In this document: positions 40,592-50,700 of the stretch, piece by piece | Layout of the letters: each line of letters begins with the position of its first letter | How positions within the stretch are numbered: the first letter of the stretch is position 1 | NCBI GenBank assembly: GCA_025451235.1 | Contig: JANWKT010000016.1 | Location: forward strand, 1 to 64,000 | DNA: 64,000 bases | From: Flavobacteriales bacterium | GTDB taxonomy: Bacteria; Bacteroidota; Bacteroidia; CAIKAF01 | Direction of reading: 5' to 3' | Position numbers and translations under genes: made by a program | Notes under the pieces: model-generated | Seen by the model: only the letters and a program-made list of their open reading frames with translations | Told to the model about the DNA's origin: nothing | Databases searched by the model: none

Positions 40592-42016
40592 TTACTTAAC
40601 GTATTGTTCGGCCTTTTTTAAGAGCCATGAGATACTTGCTACCTGTTTTGTTTCATTGATCTCTTCCACCAATTTTTCAGCCGCCTTGGTATCTCCTTGC
40701 TTGATCCTCATCAATCTTTTGGCAAATTTCACAAAGTTCAAACAAATATTCTTTTGATATGCAGAGATCAATTCATTGCGACGGAGATACACATAGAATG
40801 AATCGATCAGAGAATAAAATGCATCGGCATCATCCAGCTCAAAATATGTTTTAAGCAATAATATTTTTGAGTCCAATACATAATATACATCCATGTATTC
40901 AACATTACTTAATAGCCGCAAGGTTTTTTTGTACTCTTCTTTGAAAAAATGAAGCCAGGCCAGGTTATAAGTAAATGCATTTTCCTTATACTTCGGGGCC
41001 AGTTTTTCTTTATAGGTATAAATAAAATTCTCCGTCCAATCGAATTCTTCCAGCCTTAATCCTACCGTCACAATATTTTTAAAAGTAGAAGGAATAATAT
41101 ACCCGTTTTCATAGATCATTTCTTTCTCGATCAGTTTGTTGGTGAGCTTAAAATATTCCTTTAGATATTTGTTTTCGTGGTCACCCTGGTTGATCTTTTT
41201 GGTACAATAATTTTGTGCAAGGAAATAAAGATCCCTCATTTCTTCCTTACTGAAGAATTTTTCATTCTTGTCTAATAATTCGAGTAATTTATGATAATGT
41301 GCCTCTTCTGATTCATCTATCAGTGTTCGTAATACATAATAATACACAATGATGGCCGGATAATCTTCGTATCCAACAGTTTCTATATGAGATAGGATCT
41401 CTTTTAGGAATTTTGTTTGATAGTTAGAATTCAGAAAGTTCTGCCGGGTATACATCTCACAGTAGAATTTTAACTTTTTCGACAGGTAATAGCTATCCAG
41501 GTTATCGGCTACTTGTTGTAAAACCTCATCTAAGGACTTATCTCTTTTAACGGATGAATAGTTGAACAATATTTCTTCGGCCAGGTATTTATTGAAGTAA
41601 TAATCGGAGTCTTTTGTAGATACTTCCAATGCTTTGTTCGTTTCATCGAATGTTTGGTTAAAGTACTTTTCAATATCGTTTGCTTTATAAAACTCAAGAA
41701 GGAGCAGTTTCTCCTTGGTTTTATCCTTTTCCAATTCCTTTGAAATGATATATTTTTCGAGCAATTTGCCCAGATCCGAAAAAGCATACCTCAATTTGCT
41801 TTCATCAAAATCTTTTGTGTTGAACAACTTATGGTATATCTTCTCCCTATCCACTCCAGCCCCCTCATAATCAGGATGTTCCTTTTTTAGGATCCCAAAG
41901 AGCTTTACCAGCACTTCATTCTTATTGTAATATGGGGAAGAGACGAACTTATCGAATTCCTTCATGTCCTGGCCAGTAAAGGCCTTCAGAATCATTACAG
42001 GTTTGCTTTTATGCAT
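40592..42016 (-). CDS. Helical-repeat protein of a Bacteroidota-specific family, unknown function
   Basis: 474 aa, no signal peptide or TM helix. It is almost all helical, with Tyr/Leu/Lys-rich helices spaced as in TPR/HEAT-like solenoids (LAQNYCTKK, LLDKNEKFFSKEEMRDLYFLA, LAWLHFFKEEYKKTLRLL, KILLLKTYFELDDADAFYSLIDSF). The start FTGQDMKEFDKFVSSPYYNKNEVLVKLF is a recurring N-terminal signature in Bacteroidota proteins of this size, for which I know no function. Single gene; its neighbours are secreted T9SS proteins, so no context for function. Confidence 0.7.
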   Translation of the reverse strand: MHKSKPVMILKAFTGQDMKEFDKFVSSPYYNKNEVLVKLFGILKKEHPDYEGAGVDREKIYHKLFNTKDFDESKLRYAFSDLGKLLEKYIISKELEKDKTKEKLLLLEFYKANDIEKYFNQTFDETNKALEVSTKDSDYYFNKYLAEEILFNYSSVKRDKSLDEVLQQVADNLDSYYLSKKLKFYCEMYTRQNFLNSNYQTKFLKEILSHIETVGYEDYPAIIVYYYVLRTLIDESEEAHYHKLLELLDKNEKFFSKEEMRDLYFLAQNYCTKKINQGDHENKYLKEYFKLTNKLIEKEMIYENGYIIPSTFKNIVTVGLRLEEFDWTENFIYTYKEKLAPKYKENAFTYNLAWLHFFKEEYKKTLRLLSNVEYMDVYYVLDSKILLLKTYFELDDADAFYSLIDSFYVYLRRNELISAYQKNICLNFVKFAKRLMRIKQGDTKAAEKLVEEINETKQVASISWLLKKAEQYVK

Positions 42017-42265
42017 AAGTTCCGGTTATAAAGATTAAATGATATTTATAAAAGTATAGTTATTATACGATAAACAAAATATAAGTTTTCGCGACAAATT
42101 CGAGAAATGGCATTAATTCTATTGGCTGATTATCAATACTATAAGTATTTTTTTAAGCTATTTTAACAGCGATTTATAGGGGCTAAATTTCCGACAAAAC
42201 TTTTTTTTTGTCCCACCGTTAAATAGAAATAACTTCCTATATTGCATGTACAAAATATTTACCAT

Positions 42266-43030
42266 ATGAAAAAAATGTATCAATTGGGTCTTATTGCTGC
42301 GCTGGTTGCGCTGCTCCCCGCAGGAATGCTATTTGCAGGAAACGGTAATGGAGAGGGTGAAGGTAAGAAGAATTCCGTAAGTATGACGAAAACTTCCGGA
42401 ACAGCTCAATCTGTAACATTTACAGTATACACCCCGGAGATGGTTGCTATCGAAAGTATCGATATTCTTCCAAGGGATCCTTCGGCTTCCATTAAAGAAA
42501 TCAATCCTGTTCTGGGTGGATTTGAAGTGGTGGTTGATTTTGTTCCCGTAACCAATTATGATGCAAACCCCAATAATGATGATGTTATTATATTTGATAT
42601 TGTAGGGGTAGATAATATTACCGGGGTAGATGGATCCAACAACAATGATGGTACCCATATTCAAACCAATATTTCTGAAGCGCAGGAAGGTATAACCAGT
42701 TCAAATGGAAATAATGGGCAAGGCAATGGAATTGGTTGTATCAATCCAAGTGCCAGCACCAACCTAACTCCAGCCTTTTCTTCAACCCGTACTGATATCA
42801 ATATCTTCCCAAACCCAGTGGTTGATGAGACCAATGTTGTAACAGTGGGTGAGATTCTTGGAAAAACCATTAATATAATGGACCTCACCGGTAAAATGGT
42901 TTTATCGCTAGCCATTCCTAACAGCCGTTCAACTGTATTAAATCTTTCCCAGTTGAATCCGGGTCTGTATATCTTGAATTATGAGACCGAGGATGGAAAA
43001 GTGATCTCAAAAAGGATCCAAAAGATCTAA
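42266..43030 (+). CDS. Small T9SS type A secreted protein
   Basis: 254 aa from ATG 42266 (the longer frame begins at TTG 42242). Signal peptide MKKMYQLGLIAALVALLPAG followed by MLFAG. A single beta-sandwich-like region follows (VSMTKTSGTAQSVTFTVYTP, VEVVVDFVPV-like strands, DDVIIFDIVGVDN), then a Gly/Asn-rich linker (SSNGNNGQGNGIGCIN) and a type A sorting domain (INIFPNPVVDET, ISMDLTGK-like, LNLSQLNPGLYILNYETEDGKVISKRI). It is compact for a T9SS cargo. Function unknown; ended by a clear terminator. Confidence 0.82.
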   Translation: MKKMYQLGLIAALVALLPAGMLFAGNGNGEGEGKKNSVSMTKTSGTAQSVTFTVYTPEMVAIESIDILPRDPSASIKEINPVLGGFEVVVDFVPVTNYDANPNNDDVIIFDIVGVDNITGVDGSNNNDGTHIQTNISEAQEGITSSNGNNGQGNGIGCINPSASTNLTPAFSSTRTDINIFPNPVVDETNVVTVGEILGKTINIMDLTGKMVLSLAIPNSRSTVLNLSQLNPGLYILNYETEDGKVISKRIQKI

Positions 43031-43050
43031 ATAAAATTAAAATATTATTA

Positions 43051-43087
43051 AAAGCCCTGTCCCTCACCGGTTAGGGCTTTTGTTTTG
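43051..43087 (+). terminator. Terminator after the 42266-43030 gene
   Basis: AAAGCCCT (43051-43058) pairs with AGGGCTTT (43073-43080) around a 14-nt loop, followed by TGTTTTG. Confidence 0.85.
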
Positions 43088-43293
43088 GGGGCTGTTTTAT
43101 CGTTCACTCATTTTTTAACCTCGTTCACTCAGTAAAAAACCGGTCCCTTTAATGCGCTGAACCTGCTGTAAAATGGGCCTGTTCAAGATTAATCGCACTG
43201 GCACAGCGGATTAGCCCCTGTTTTTAATAAATGTTTAACCTTAAAATGCAACCATGGTGTGAATTACCTCATCTGTAAGTATCAAATGGCTAC

Positions 43294-43323
43294 TTGTAGA
43301 ACCATGAAATATTGTTAAATTTG
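43294..43323 (+). promoter_or_regulatory. Promoter of cassette 1
   Basis: TTG (43294-43296), 19-nt spacer, TAAATTTG (43316-43323), a full match to the Bacteroidota pattern. The leader before ATG 43355 would be about 27 nt. Confidence 0.7.
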
Positions 43324-43354
43324 AACATTACTAAACCCGAAAACCGAGTTGATT

Positions 43355-43741
43355 ATGAAATACATCGTTTTTACATTTCTCTTATGCTTGGCAGGTACAC
43401 AATTGTATTCTAACAATACAACAGTTCCTACCACTCCTTCCAGTTCAGCTAGCTATTATAGTGAGGCTGATCTTTATAGCTATACGTTTACGATAGCAGG
43501 CATAGATCAATATGGATATAAACCATTTATTGACTTTATTGAATCTACTTTCGGAAAAAGACCTGTTTATAACGAAGCCACCGGTAGATTCAATGATGCT
43601 AACGGGATGTTCCAGATCGTTGATTGTTCAATCAATATCACACAGGCTTCCTTTACTCAAAAAATAAGTGAATTAGGGCTTGAAGTAACCAGCTTTACTA
43701 CAGTTGCCAAAGTATCTACCAACCCTTCTGATCATAAATAA
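43355..43741 (+). CDS. Small secreted protein of cassette 1
   Basis: 128 aa from ATG 43355 (the frame also has TTG 43349). Signal peptide MKYIVFTFLLCLAGTQLYS, then a Thr/Ser-rich linker. Next is a compact domain whose order looks beta-alpha-beta-beta-alpha-beta: YSYTFTIAGI, YKPFIDFIESTFGK, VYNEATGRF, MFQIVDCSINI, TQASFTQKISELGL, EVTSFTTVAK. This is the topology of ferredoxin/HMA-like domains, but the CxxC metal pair is absent. It is 14 nt upstream of the T9SS gene, so the two are co-transcribed. No family recognised. Confidence 0.75.
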   Translation: MKYIVFTFLLCLAGTQLYSNNTTVPTTPSSSASYYSEADLYSYTFTIAGIDQYGYKPFIDFIESTFGKRPVYNEATGRFNDANGMFQIVDCSINITQASFTQKISELGLEVTSFTTVAKVSTNPSDHK

Positions 43742-43755
43742 TAACCTAGCTAACC

Positions 43756-44871
43756 ATGAAAAAATTATTACTACTTACCTCTTTAATGACCTGCTTTTCA
43801 ATAGCTGTTCTGCAGGCTCAGACCAACTGTAGCTCGGCCATCCCTGTTTGCAGCGATGCTTCCTTTGCGGGTGGTTCACCAGGTTTTGGTGTACAGGAAT
43901 TGAATGCCAGTAACCGTGGTTGCTTGGTTGCTAATGAGCACCAGTCTACATGGTTTGGATTTTCTCCTCAGTTAACGGGAACCATCCAATTTCTTATTTC
44001 TCCTGCCGCAGGTCCGGCTACTGATTATGACTTCGCGATTTGGGGACCTTTTCCTCCGGGAACCGGTTGCCCAATCACAAGTACACCTACCCGTTGTTCT
44101 TATAGCGACAACACTACGCCAACAGGTTTAACCGCCACTGCACTTGACTTTACCGAAGATTTTACCGGAGACGGGTTCGTGAACCAACTTACCATTGGTG
44201 TAGCACAAATTGGACAAGTATATTTTTTACTCGTAGATAACTGGACTGGAAATTCCAATCCATTTACCTTGGATTGGACCCTAGCTCCTGTTAATATATT
44301 GGATTGTACTCCACCCCTACCAGTTGAAATGCTCACTTTTGAAGCATATCCTAATAAAAAAGTAAACGAAATATTCTGGACCACTCAAACAGAAGTAAAC
44401 AGTGCTTATTTTATGATTGAAAAATCAAATGATGCTGTTAATTACTCCGAGTTAGGCCGAACAACTGCTGCCGGCAACTCAAATGTGCTGCTGGACTATT
44501 CATTTGTGGATGAATCACCTTACCCTGTTACCTATTATAGGATCAAGCAGGTGGATAAAAATGGACAATCCAAAACGTATGGTCCGATGGTCGTGAACAA
44601 TGAACAAGCAAGTGGATTGGCTGTGGAAAATGTGTATCCTAACCCGGCAAGTGAATCTTTCTTTGTAGATATTTTTGCCAAGGAAGCACTTCCTGTAGAC
44701 ATATTTGTTTATGATTCATACGGCCAATTGATCCATACCGAAATGGTTGAAGTAGAAGGGAAAGTGAACCACGAGATCAAATCATCTACATGGCCCTCAG
44801 GTATTTATATTATAAAAATGATCAATGATAGCTATGGATTGAACGAAGTGAGAAGAGTAGTGATTAATTAA
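43756..44871 (+). CDS. T9SS type A protein of cassette 1
   Basis: 371 aa. Signal peptide (MKKLLLLTSLMTCFSIAVLQ, then A). One beta-sandwich domain follows (CSSAIPVCSDASFAGGSPGF, STWFGFSPQLTGTIQF, DYDFAIWGPFPPGTGCPIT, TPTRCSYS), then the PPLPVEMLTFEAYP linker and an Fn3-like region (WTTQTEVNSAYFMIEKS...YYRIKQVDKNGQSKTYGP). The type A sorting domain (NVYPNPASESFFVDIF, WPSGIYIIKMIND, VRRVVIN) ends it. It is a near relative of the second half of the 45473-46996 protein. Terminator directly downstream. Confidence 0.88.
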   Translation: MKKLLLLTSLMTCFSIAVLQAQTNCSSAIPVCSDASFAGGSPGFGVQELNASNRGCLVANEHQSTWFGFSPQLTGTIQFLISPAAGPATDYDFAIWGPFPPGTGCPITSTPTRCSYSDNTTPTGLTATALDFTEDFTGDGFVNQLTIGVAQIGQVYFLLVDNWTGNSNPFTLDWTLAPVNILDCTPPLPVEMLTFEAYPNKKVNEIFWTTQTEVNSAYFMIEKSNDAVNYSELGRTTAAGNSNVLLDYSFVDESPYPVTYYRIKQVDKNGQSKTYGPMVVNNEQASGLAVENVYPNPASESFFVDIFAKEALPVDIFVYDSYGQLIHTEMVEVEGKVNHEIKSSTWPSGIYIIKMINDSYGLNEVRRVVIN

Positions 44872-44891
44872 TAAAATATTAAAATCTTATT

Positions 44892-44922
44892 AAAAAGGCC
44901 TCCAATATGGGGGCCTTTTTTT
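44892..44922 (+). terminator. Terminator of cassette 1
   Basis: GGCCTCC / GGGGGCC stem (one G·T pair) extended by A/T pairs, loop AATAT, then TTTTTTT. Confidence 0.9.
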
Positions 44923-45057
44923 GTTGGTCCCTGTTTATCCATTGATATGAAATCATTAGGTGTTCTTCGTCTAATCAGTTTAGCCATTCCTCCTGGTTTG
45001 TTACTTCATCTGGACATATGTCCTGTATCCGGATTAACCAGAAGGGCCAAAAAATAT

Positions 45058-45065
45058 TATATTTG
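45058..45065 (+). promoter_or_regulatory. -7 element of cassette 2
   Basis: TATATTTG, 45 nt before ATG 45111. No good TTG at standard spacing. Confidence 0.5.
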
Positions 45066-45110
45066 GCTGCAGTAAATTGAATATTTTCAGATCCCATTAA
45101 AAGAAACATT

Positions 45111-45452
45111 ATGAAAAGAACATTACTCTTTCTCTTCTTAGTAGTGAGTAGCTACCTTGGTATTAAGGCACAAAATGCCAATTTTAGCAGTTATCTCATT
45201 TATTGCGAAGAGATCAAAACAGAAACTTCTTCCAATACTTTAAGAAGTTATTTACTCGAAAATTTTCCTGAAAAGATCTCCCAATACACCGCCAATCTTA
45301 GTGATCAAACAGCGGTGGTTGTTACGATTGTTCAGCCTATAGATATTCTCCAACTTTATCGTCAAAATGGTTATGAGGCTGTTCTGCTTGAGAATGGTAA
45401 AAGATATTTCTTAAACATACCAGGCGACCAATTAGTAACGATCAAAGAATAA
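45111..45452 (+). CDS. Small secreted protein of cassette 2
   Basis: 113 aa with signal peptide MKRTLLFLFLVVSSYLGIKA. The mature part again reads as beta-alpha-beta-beta-alpha-beta: FSSYLIYCEEI, SSNTLRSYLLENFPEKI, SQYTANLSD, TAVVVTIVQPI, DILQLYRQNG, YEAVLLENG. It is not obviously alike in sequence to the cassette 1 protein, but is in the same place, of similar size and of the same predicted topology. 20 nt before the T9SS gene. No known family. Confidence 0.72.
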   Translation: MKRTLLFLFLVVSSYLGIKAQNANFSSYLIYCEEIKTETSSNTLRSYLLENFPEKISQYTANLSDQTAVVVTIVQPIDILQLYRQNGYEAVLLENGKRYFLNIPGDQLVTIKE

Positions 45453-45472
45453 CGACAAAATCGCTCTATCCC

Positions 45473-46996
45473 ATGAAAAAAATATTTCTCATACTTGCAT
45501 TGGTTTATTCTACAGGAATAGGATTTGGCCAAACCGATAATCCATGTGGAGCTACTGTATTAACGGTAGCCGCCACCTGCACATATGCTGCCGGGAACTT
45601 TCCGGCCTCCTTAACGGCTACCGCTGGAGTGCCAGCACCTACCTGTTCAAGCTATCCAGCCGGAAGTGATGATTCGTGGTATCAGTTTACTGTCCCGGCT
45701 TCAGGAGCGGTAACCATTGATCTAAATACTGGAACGCTTACTGATATGGGTATGGCCTGGTACTCGGGCGCCTGCGGTGCGCTTACTCAGATTGCCTGCG
45801 ATGATGACAGCAGCCCTAATGGGTTAATGCCAATGATATCTATGGGTTCGCTTACACCCGGTGCAACTATTTGGGTAAGATTATGGGAATATGGCGGAAA
45901 TGCCAATGGAAATTTTACTATTTGTGCTTATGATCCCAGCGATCCTTCGCAGGATTGTGCAGGAGCAATTCCGGTCTGCAATGATGCCACCTTTGCCGGT
46001 AATTCGGGAGGATTTTTAAATCAGGAATTATCAGGCCCACAACAAGGTTGTTTAACAGGTGAAGAAAATCAAACCACTTGGTTTGGGTTTTCTCCTCAGC
46101 TTACGGGTACCATTCAATTAACCATTACACCAACCGCCGGAGCAATTGACTATGATTTTGCGATTTGGGGTCCTTTTCCTGCGGGAACAGGTTGTCCGAT
46201 CACCAGCACACCTACCAGATGCTCATTTGCTGCAGCCACTGGTCCAACTGGATTGCAAACCGGAGCTGGAGATCAAACGGAAGGTGCCGGAGGAGATAGA
46301 TGGGTAGATCCTCTTGTGATTGGCGTGGGTCAGATAGGAATGGTTTATTATCTGGTTGTAGATAATTTTACCGCTAACACTACTCCATTTACATTAGATT
46401 GGACACTTTCTACTCCTGGTATGTTGGATTGTACTCCTCCTTTGCCTGTTGAATTAGTGAATTTTGAGGCATACCCCGATCATAAAATCAATCATGTTCA
46501 TTGGATCACCCAAGTGGAGATCAATAGTGATTATTTTATTGTTGAACGGTCGAGCGATGGAATCAATTATGAAGAATTCGGCCGGGTGAAGGCTGGTGGA
46601 AACTCAAATATTTTATTGGAATATGCTTATACCGATACCGACCCATTTCCAACCACTTATTATCAACTCAGGCAGGTTGATTTGAATGGAGCATTTAAAA
46701 ATTATGGCCCGATCGTTATTAATAATGAAGAAGCTCAAGGGATTTCATTACGTAATATCTATCCAAATCCAGCTGATCATTCTTTCTACCTAGATATGTA
46801 TTCAAAAGATCCTATTCCGGCCGACGTATTCGTTTATGATTCCTATGGCAAAATGGTATACTCAAAACTCATTGGAATAAATGGGATGACCACCTACGAA
46901 ATTCCATGTTCACAATGGGCCTCTGGCATCTATGTGGTAAAAGTGATCAACGAAGCAGTGGGACTCAATCAGGTAAGAAGAGTAGTGATCAACTAA
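45473..46996 (+). CDS. T9SS type A protein of cassette 2
   Basis: 507 aa. Signal peptide (MKKIFLILALVYSTGIGFGQ). The first PPC-like domain (DNPCGATVLTVAATCTYAAG ... DDSWYQFTVPASGAVTIDL, about 20-160) resembles the second domain of the 29160-31244 protein. The second domain (AIPVCNDATFAGNSGG, TTWFGFSPQLTGTIQLTI, DYDFAIWGPFPAGTGCPIT) is close to the cassette 1 protein. PPLPVELVNFEAYP linker, Fn3-like stretch and type A sorting domain (NIYPNPADHSFYLDMY, WASGIYVVKVINE, VRRVVIN) follow. It looks like an added-domain version of cassette 1. Confidence 0.88.
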   Translation: MKKIFLILALVYSTGIGFGQTDNPCGATVLTVAATCTYAAGNFPASLTATAGVPAPTCSSYPAGSDDSWYQFTVPASGAVTIDLNTGTLTDMGMAWYSGACGALTQIACDDDSSPNGLMPMISMGSLTPGATIWVRLWEYGGNANGNFTICAYDPSDPSQDCAGAIPVCNDATFAGNSGGFLNQELSGPQQGCLTGEENQTTWFGFSPQLTGTIQLTITPTAGAIDYDFAIWGPFPAGTGCPITSTPTRCSFAAATGPTGLQTGAGDQTEGAGGDRWVDPLVIGVGQIGMVYYLVVDNFTANTTPFTLDWTLSTPGMLDCTPPLPVELVNFEAYPDHKINHVHWITQVEINSDYFIVERSSDGINYEEFGRVKAGGNSNILLEYAYTDTDPFPTTYYQLRQVDLNGAFKNYGPIVINNEEAQGISLRNIYPNPADHSFYLDMYSKDPIPADVFVYDSYGKMVYSKLIGINGMTTYEIPCSQWASGIYVVKVINEAVGLNQVRRVVIN

Positions 46997-47017
46997 AAAT
47001 AATGGCCTAATCATCAT

Positions 47018-47048
47018 AAAAGCCCTTCCGTCCGTAAGGGCTTTTTTT
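47018..47048 (+). terminator. Terminator of cassette 2
   Basis: AAAAGCCCTT (47018-47027) and AAGGGCTTTT (47036-47045) with loop CCGTCCGT, then a T-run. Confidence 0.9.
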
Positions 47049-47086
47049 GTTTTTTTTTGTCAGCTAATCCTGTCTTGCGCTCTAGT

Positions 47087-47182
47087 GCCGTCAATGACCT
47101 GCACAGCGATTCTAAGCCCTTACCTGGTGGGCTTTTTGCTACTCGGCAAGGGCAATGCTGCTTGGTGCAGGCCATTGGCGGC
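47087..47182. repeat. Structured intergenic island B with long stem
   Basis: The left arm 47087-47104 (GCCGTCAATGACCTGCAC) and right arm 47165-47182 (GTGCAGGCCATTGGCGGC) form an 18-bp stem with one A-C mismatch and one G·T pair. The enclosed part holds AAGCCC/GGGCTT and further small stems. No ORF. It could be a MITE-like remnant, a member of the dispersed intergenic family, or a structured RNA. Confidence 0.55.
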
Positions 47183-47270
47183 AGCTACTGCTTCAACCAG
47201 GACTGCTTTTAAGAATAATTTAATCCGTAAGATGACACCCTAAAAGGATCTAGATATAGGTCTAAAAACT

Positions 47271-47278
47271 TATATTTG
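47271..47278 (+). promoter_or_regulatory. -7 element of cassette 3
   Basis: TATATTTG, 40 nt before ATG 47319; no TTG at standard spacing. Confidence 0.5.
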
Positions 47279-47318
47279 GCATACTTCCAATAAGATACTC
47301 ATGTAAACCAATATCATT

Positions 47319-47741
47319 ATGAAGACAAGGTTAAGAAAAAACACTTATTTATCTCTTGCTTGTAAAGCTATCCTCCCCTTAGCCATAGCAATTCTCTCTT
47401 TGAATTTTCAATATGCTCTTGCCCAAGCACCCGATCAATCAGGCATTATTTATAGTGCCGGAACCAACGGCGAAGAGTTTAACCATATCTGTATCAAGTT
47501 TGAAAATAGTATCAGTGCCGATCAGGAATCTAGCATCCATACCGAATACAATAAATATCCGGGAATTAAATCGATCGTCCTTAATGTCAATGAAGGTTAT
47601 ATTTATCTCAAATACACGAATGAGATAAGTGCCAACCAACTATTGGCCATTCTTGATAAGATCAATTTACCTGGGCATTATTTAAGTAACGGAGTCCCCA
47701 CTTATTATCAAAAAGACAATAGCATTTACTTTATTAGATAA
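47319..47741 (+). CDS. Small secreted protein of cassette 3
   Basis: 140 aa. A long signal peptide (MKTRLRKNTYLSLACKAILP ... FQYALAQ) is followed by a domain with the order FNHICIKFENSI, DQESSIHTEYNKYPG, IKSIVLNVNEG, YIYLKYTNEI, ANQLLAILDKINLP, GHYLSN. This again fits beta-alpha-beta-beta-alpha-beta, closest of the three to an HMA-like pattern but without metal-binding cysteines. 20 nt upstream of the 1250-aa T9SS gene. Function unknown. Confidence 0.75.
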   Translation: MKTRLRKNTYLSLACKAILPLAIAILSLNFQYALAQAPDQSGIIYSAGTNGEEFNHICIKFENSISADQESSIHTEYNKYPGIKSIVLNVNEGYIYLKYTNEISANQLLAILDKINLPGHYLSNGVPTYYQKDNSIYFIR

Positions 47742-47761
47742 GAACCAAAACAATTTTGCTC

Positions 47762-50700
47762 ATGAAAAGATATATACTTTTATTAGCTATTAGTTCCTTA
47801 CTAATTTTTAACCGATCATTCGGGCAGTTCAGCTATACATTTAATGCTGTTGGGGGAACTTATACAGCTAACTTCCTTCCAACATCCATAGTTGCTGCCA
47901 ATTCTGATGACGTCTTATCGCCTGTTACTAATATTGGATTTAATTTTACTTATGCTTGTAATACCTATACGCAGTTCAGGGCATGTTCGAATGGATGGCT
48001 AACCTTTAACACAGGAGTAACCGGTACAAATCTTACCAATAACCTCAACACAAGTACCGATCGTCCAATGATTGCCCCCTTATGGGATGACCTTCAAACA
48101 GGCTCTGCGGGTGACGTAAATTATAAATTAACAGGAACCTCTCCCAATAGAATTCTAACCATAGAATGGAAAAATATGGAATGGAATTATGTAGCTGCAG
48201 GACCGGTTATTTCATTCCAGGTAAAATTATACGAAACAACCAATGTAATTGAATTTGTATACCTGCAAAATGCAACGGCAGTAAATTCTGGCAGTGCTTC
48301 TATAGGTATTGGAGGTCCAACTTCGGGCCAGTTTTATTCTTTAGGGAATACTTCCGCAGCTCCTCCGGTTTCATCCGTTACTGAAACTACCACACTTAGC
48401 ACCAAGCCTGCCAATGGACAAATTTATAGGTGGACACCATCAGCGCCTTTATGCTCAGGAACACCAGCCGGCGGTATAGCGAATGCTGCACCTGCCTCAA
48501 CAAGCTGTGCTTCGCTTACAACTACTTTAACTTTAACCGGCGCATCTTCTTCATGTGGCATTATGTATCAATGGCAATCATCACCGGATAATATTGTTTG
48601 GACCAATATTGCCGGTGCTAATGGAACATCTTATGTTGCTACCAATAGTACCAACACGTATTATAGATGTGTGGTAACATGTACCAATAGTGGTTTATCA
48701 GCTAACTCAGTTGTGGTCCTGGTTAATTTTGTAGGAGCTGCTCCGGCTAACGATTTGCCTTGTAATGCAACTGCTTTGACTTTAGGAATTCCAGGAGGTG
48801 GAGATAATACCTGTTCCGGAAATGCAAGTGAACCTGCAGCTCCAGCCTGCTGGATCAACGGAACCATTAATACTGTTTGGTATACATTTGTCGCACCGGC
48901 GGGTGGGACAGTAAAAATAAAAACAGTTCCTGTTTCAACGGGAACCCCATTACAGAACACTCAGATCGCAGTGTATTCGGGAACATGCGGAGCTTTAACG
49001 TTGGTAGCGTGCAACGACGATGCCCCTGCATGCGGTTTCTATACACAGGTCAATTCTGAGTTATCACTAACCGGACTTACTCCCGGGGCAACATACTTTG
49101 TGGTGGTGGATGGAAATATGACCGCCCAAGGACAATTTGAGATCCTTGCGATAAATGGAAGTGGAAACTTCCCTTTGGTTCCTGGACAAGATTGTCCATT
49201 ATCATTTCCAATATGCAATCAAACAACTACCATAGGAAATCCAGGCTATCAGGTCATCGGAGGGCAATGTGATAATACCGGTGCAGCAATTTCGGAGTGT
49301 ACAAGTGGTGAGGCCAATTCGGTTTGGTATACCATCAACATTGCAGCTGGAGGAAATCTGGATTTTGATATTATCCCTAATGACTATGGAAATCCAAATC
49401 CAATAACTGGTCAGGTTAACACTGGCTATACCGGTTCGGGAACCGAAACTGATTATGATTGGGTACTATGGAAAACTATTGGTGCAGGATCAACTACATG
49501 CGCAAATATTATGAGTTCCGGTGGAGACTTGTCCATCAGATGTAATTTTAGCTTCTTAGGAGTTACAGGATGCTCTCCAACTGGAAATACTCCAGCCGCC
49601 TATGGCCCACCCAACTTTGATGCAGCTTATGAAACGTCCCCAGCTGTGGTTGCGGGTGAACAATATGTGCTGGCAATTCATAATTTCTCCAACTCTACTT
49701 CTGGATTTACAATTCAATTTCCAGCAGGATCACCTGTAGCCTTTACACCTACCACTACTTACTATTGGTCGGGTGGTGCAGGTACAACTGCCTGGACAAC
49801 TTCTGCCAATTGGGGTGGTTGCGGAACGCCGGATTGTGCACATGATGCAGTAGTTACTTCAGCTTCTTCCTTTCAACCTTCTTTGCCTGCGGGAACTTAT
49901 AATGTTAGGGATCTAACTATAAATCCGGGAGCCACTCTTACTTTACAAAATGGGGCCAACTTGAATATTTGTGGGCACTTCACCAATAACGGAAACCTAG
50001 TATGTCAGGCAGGATCAACCATTACTTTTGTTGGAACTGGTGTACAAAATGTTACTGGTTCATTTGTAAATGCAGATGGGTTTTATCACCTCACTGTAAC
50101 AAAAGCTTCAGGTACTGTAGTACTGAATAATAATATTGACGTAAAAGGAAACTTTACAACCAGCAGCGCAACAAGTGTATTCAACTCGAATAACCGCTAT
50201 GTAAAAGTGGCTGGTCATTTTGCCAATAATGCAGGTAATACCACTTATACAAATCCGGGCCCAACAGGTACATTAGAATTTAACGGAACAGCCGGTCAAA
50301 ACTATAACCAGGGGAGTTCTCAATTAGACTTAAATTTTGTGCTGATGAACCATACCGGACCAGGAGTAACTTTGTTATCCAATATGTTCATCATGACCGG
50401 TACCGGCACTTTAACCCTTACACTCGGGAAAATAAATACGGGGGCATTAAGGGTGGATGTAGCCAACAGTGCTCCAACATCCGTTACTGTGGGAAATACC
50501 AATAGTTATGTGAACGGAAATTTATGGAGAACTGTTTTAGCAGGTGGAGGTGCATATAATTTCCCGGTTGGTACCGCCGCCTTGTATGAAAGAGCACTCG
50601 TCACCTTAGCTGCCAATACCTATACTCGGTTGCAATCGAGATTTGATCCTTGGCCTAGCGGACCTAATATACAAGGCGGATCTGAATGTACCGTAACATA

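Larger units (their letters stand above)
43031..43354. other. Intergenic region with terminator, repeat motif and promoter
   Basis: After the terminator it contains CACAGCGGATTAGCCCCTG (43202-43220), a motif related to AGCGGATAGCC in island C. The promoter of the first cassette follows. Nothing else could be assigned. Confidence 0.5.
46997..47318. other. Intergenic region between cassettes 2 and 3
   Basis: It contains, in order, the cassette 2 terminator, island B and the -7 element of cassette 3. Nothing else seen. Confidence 0.6.

Noticed and set aside
44947-45075. 42-codon ORF between cassettes 1 and 2
   Set aside because: It overlaps the -7 element of cassette 2 and its sequence looks random.
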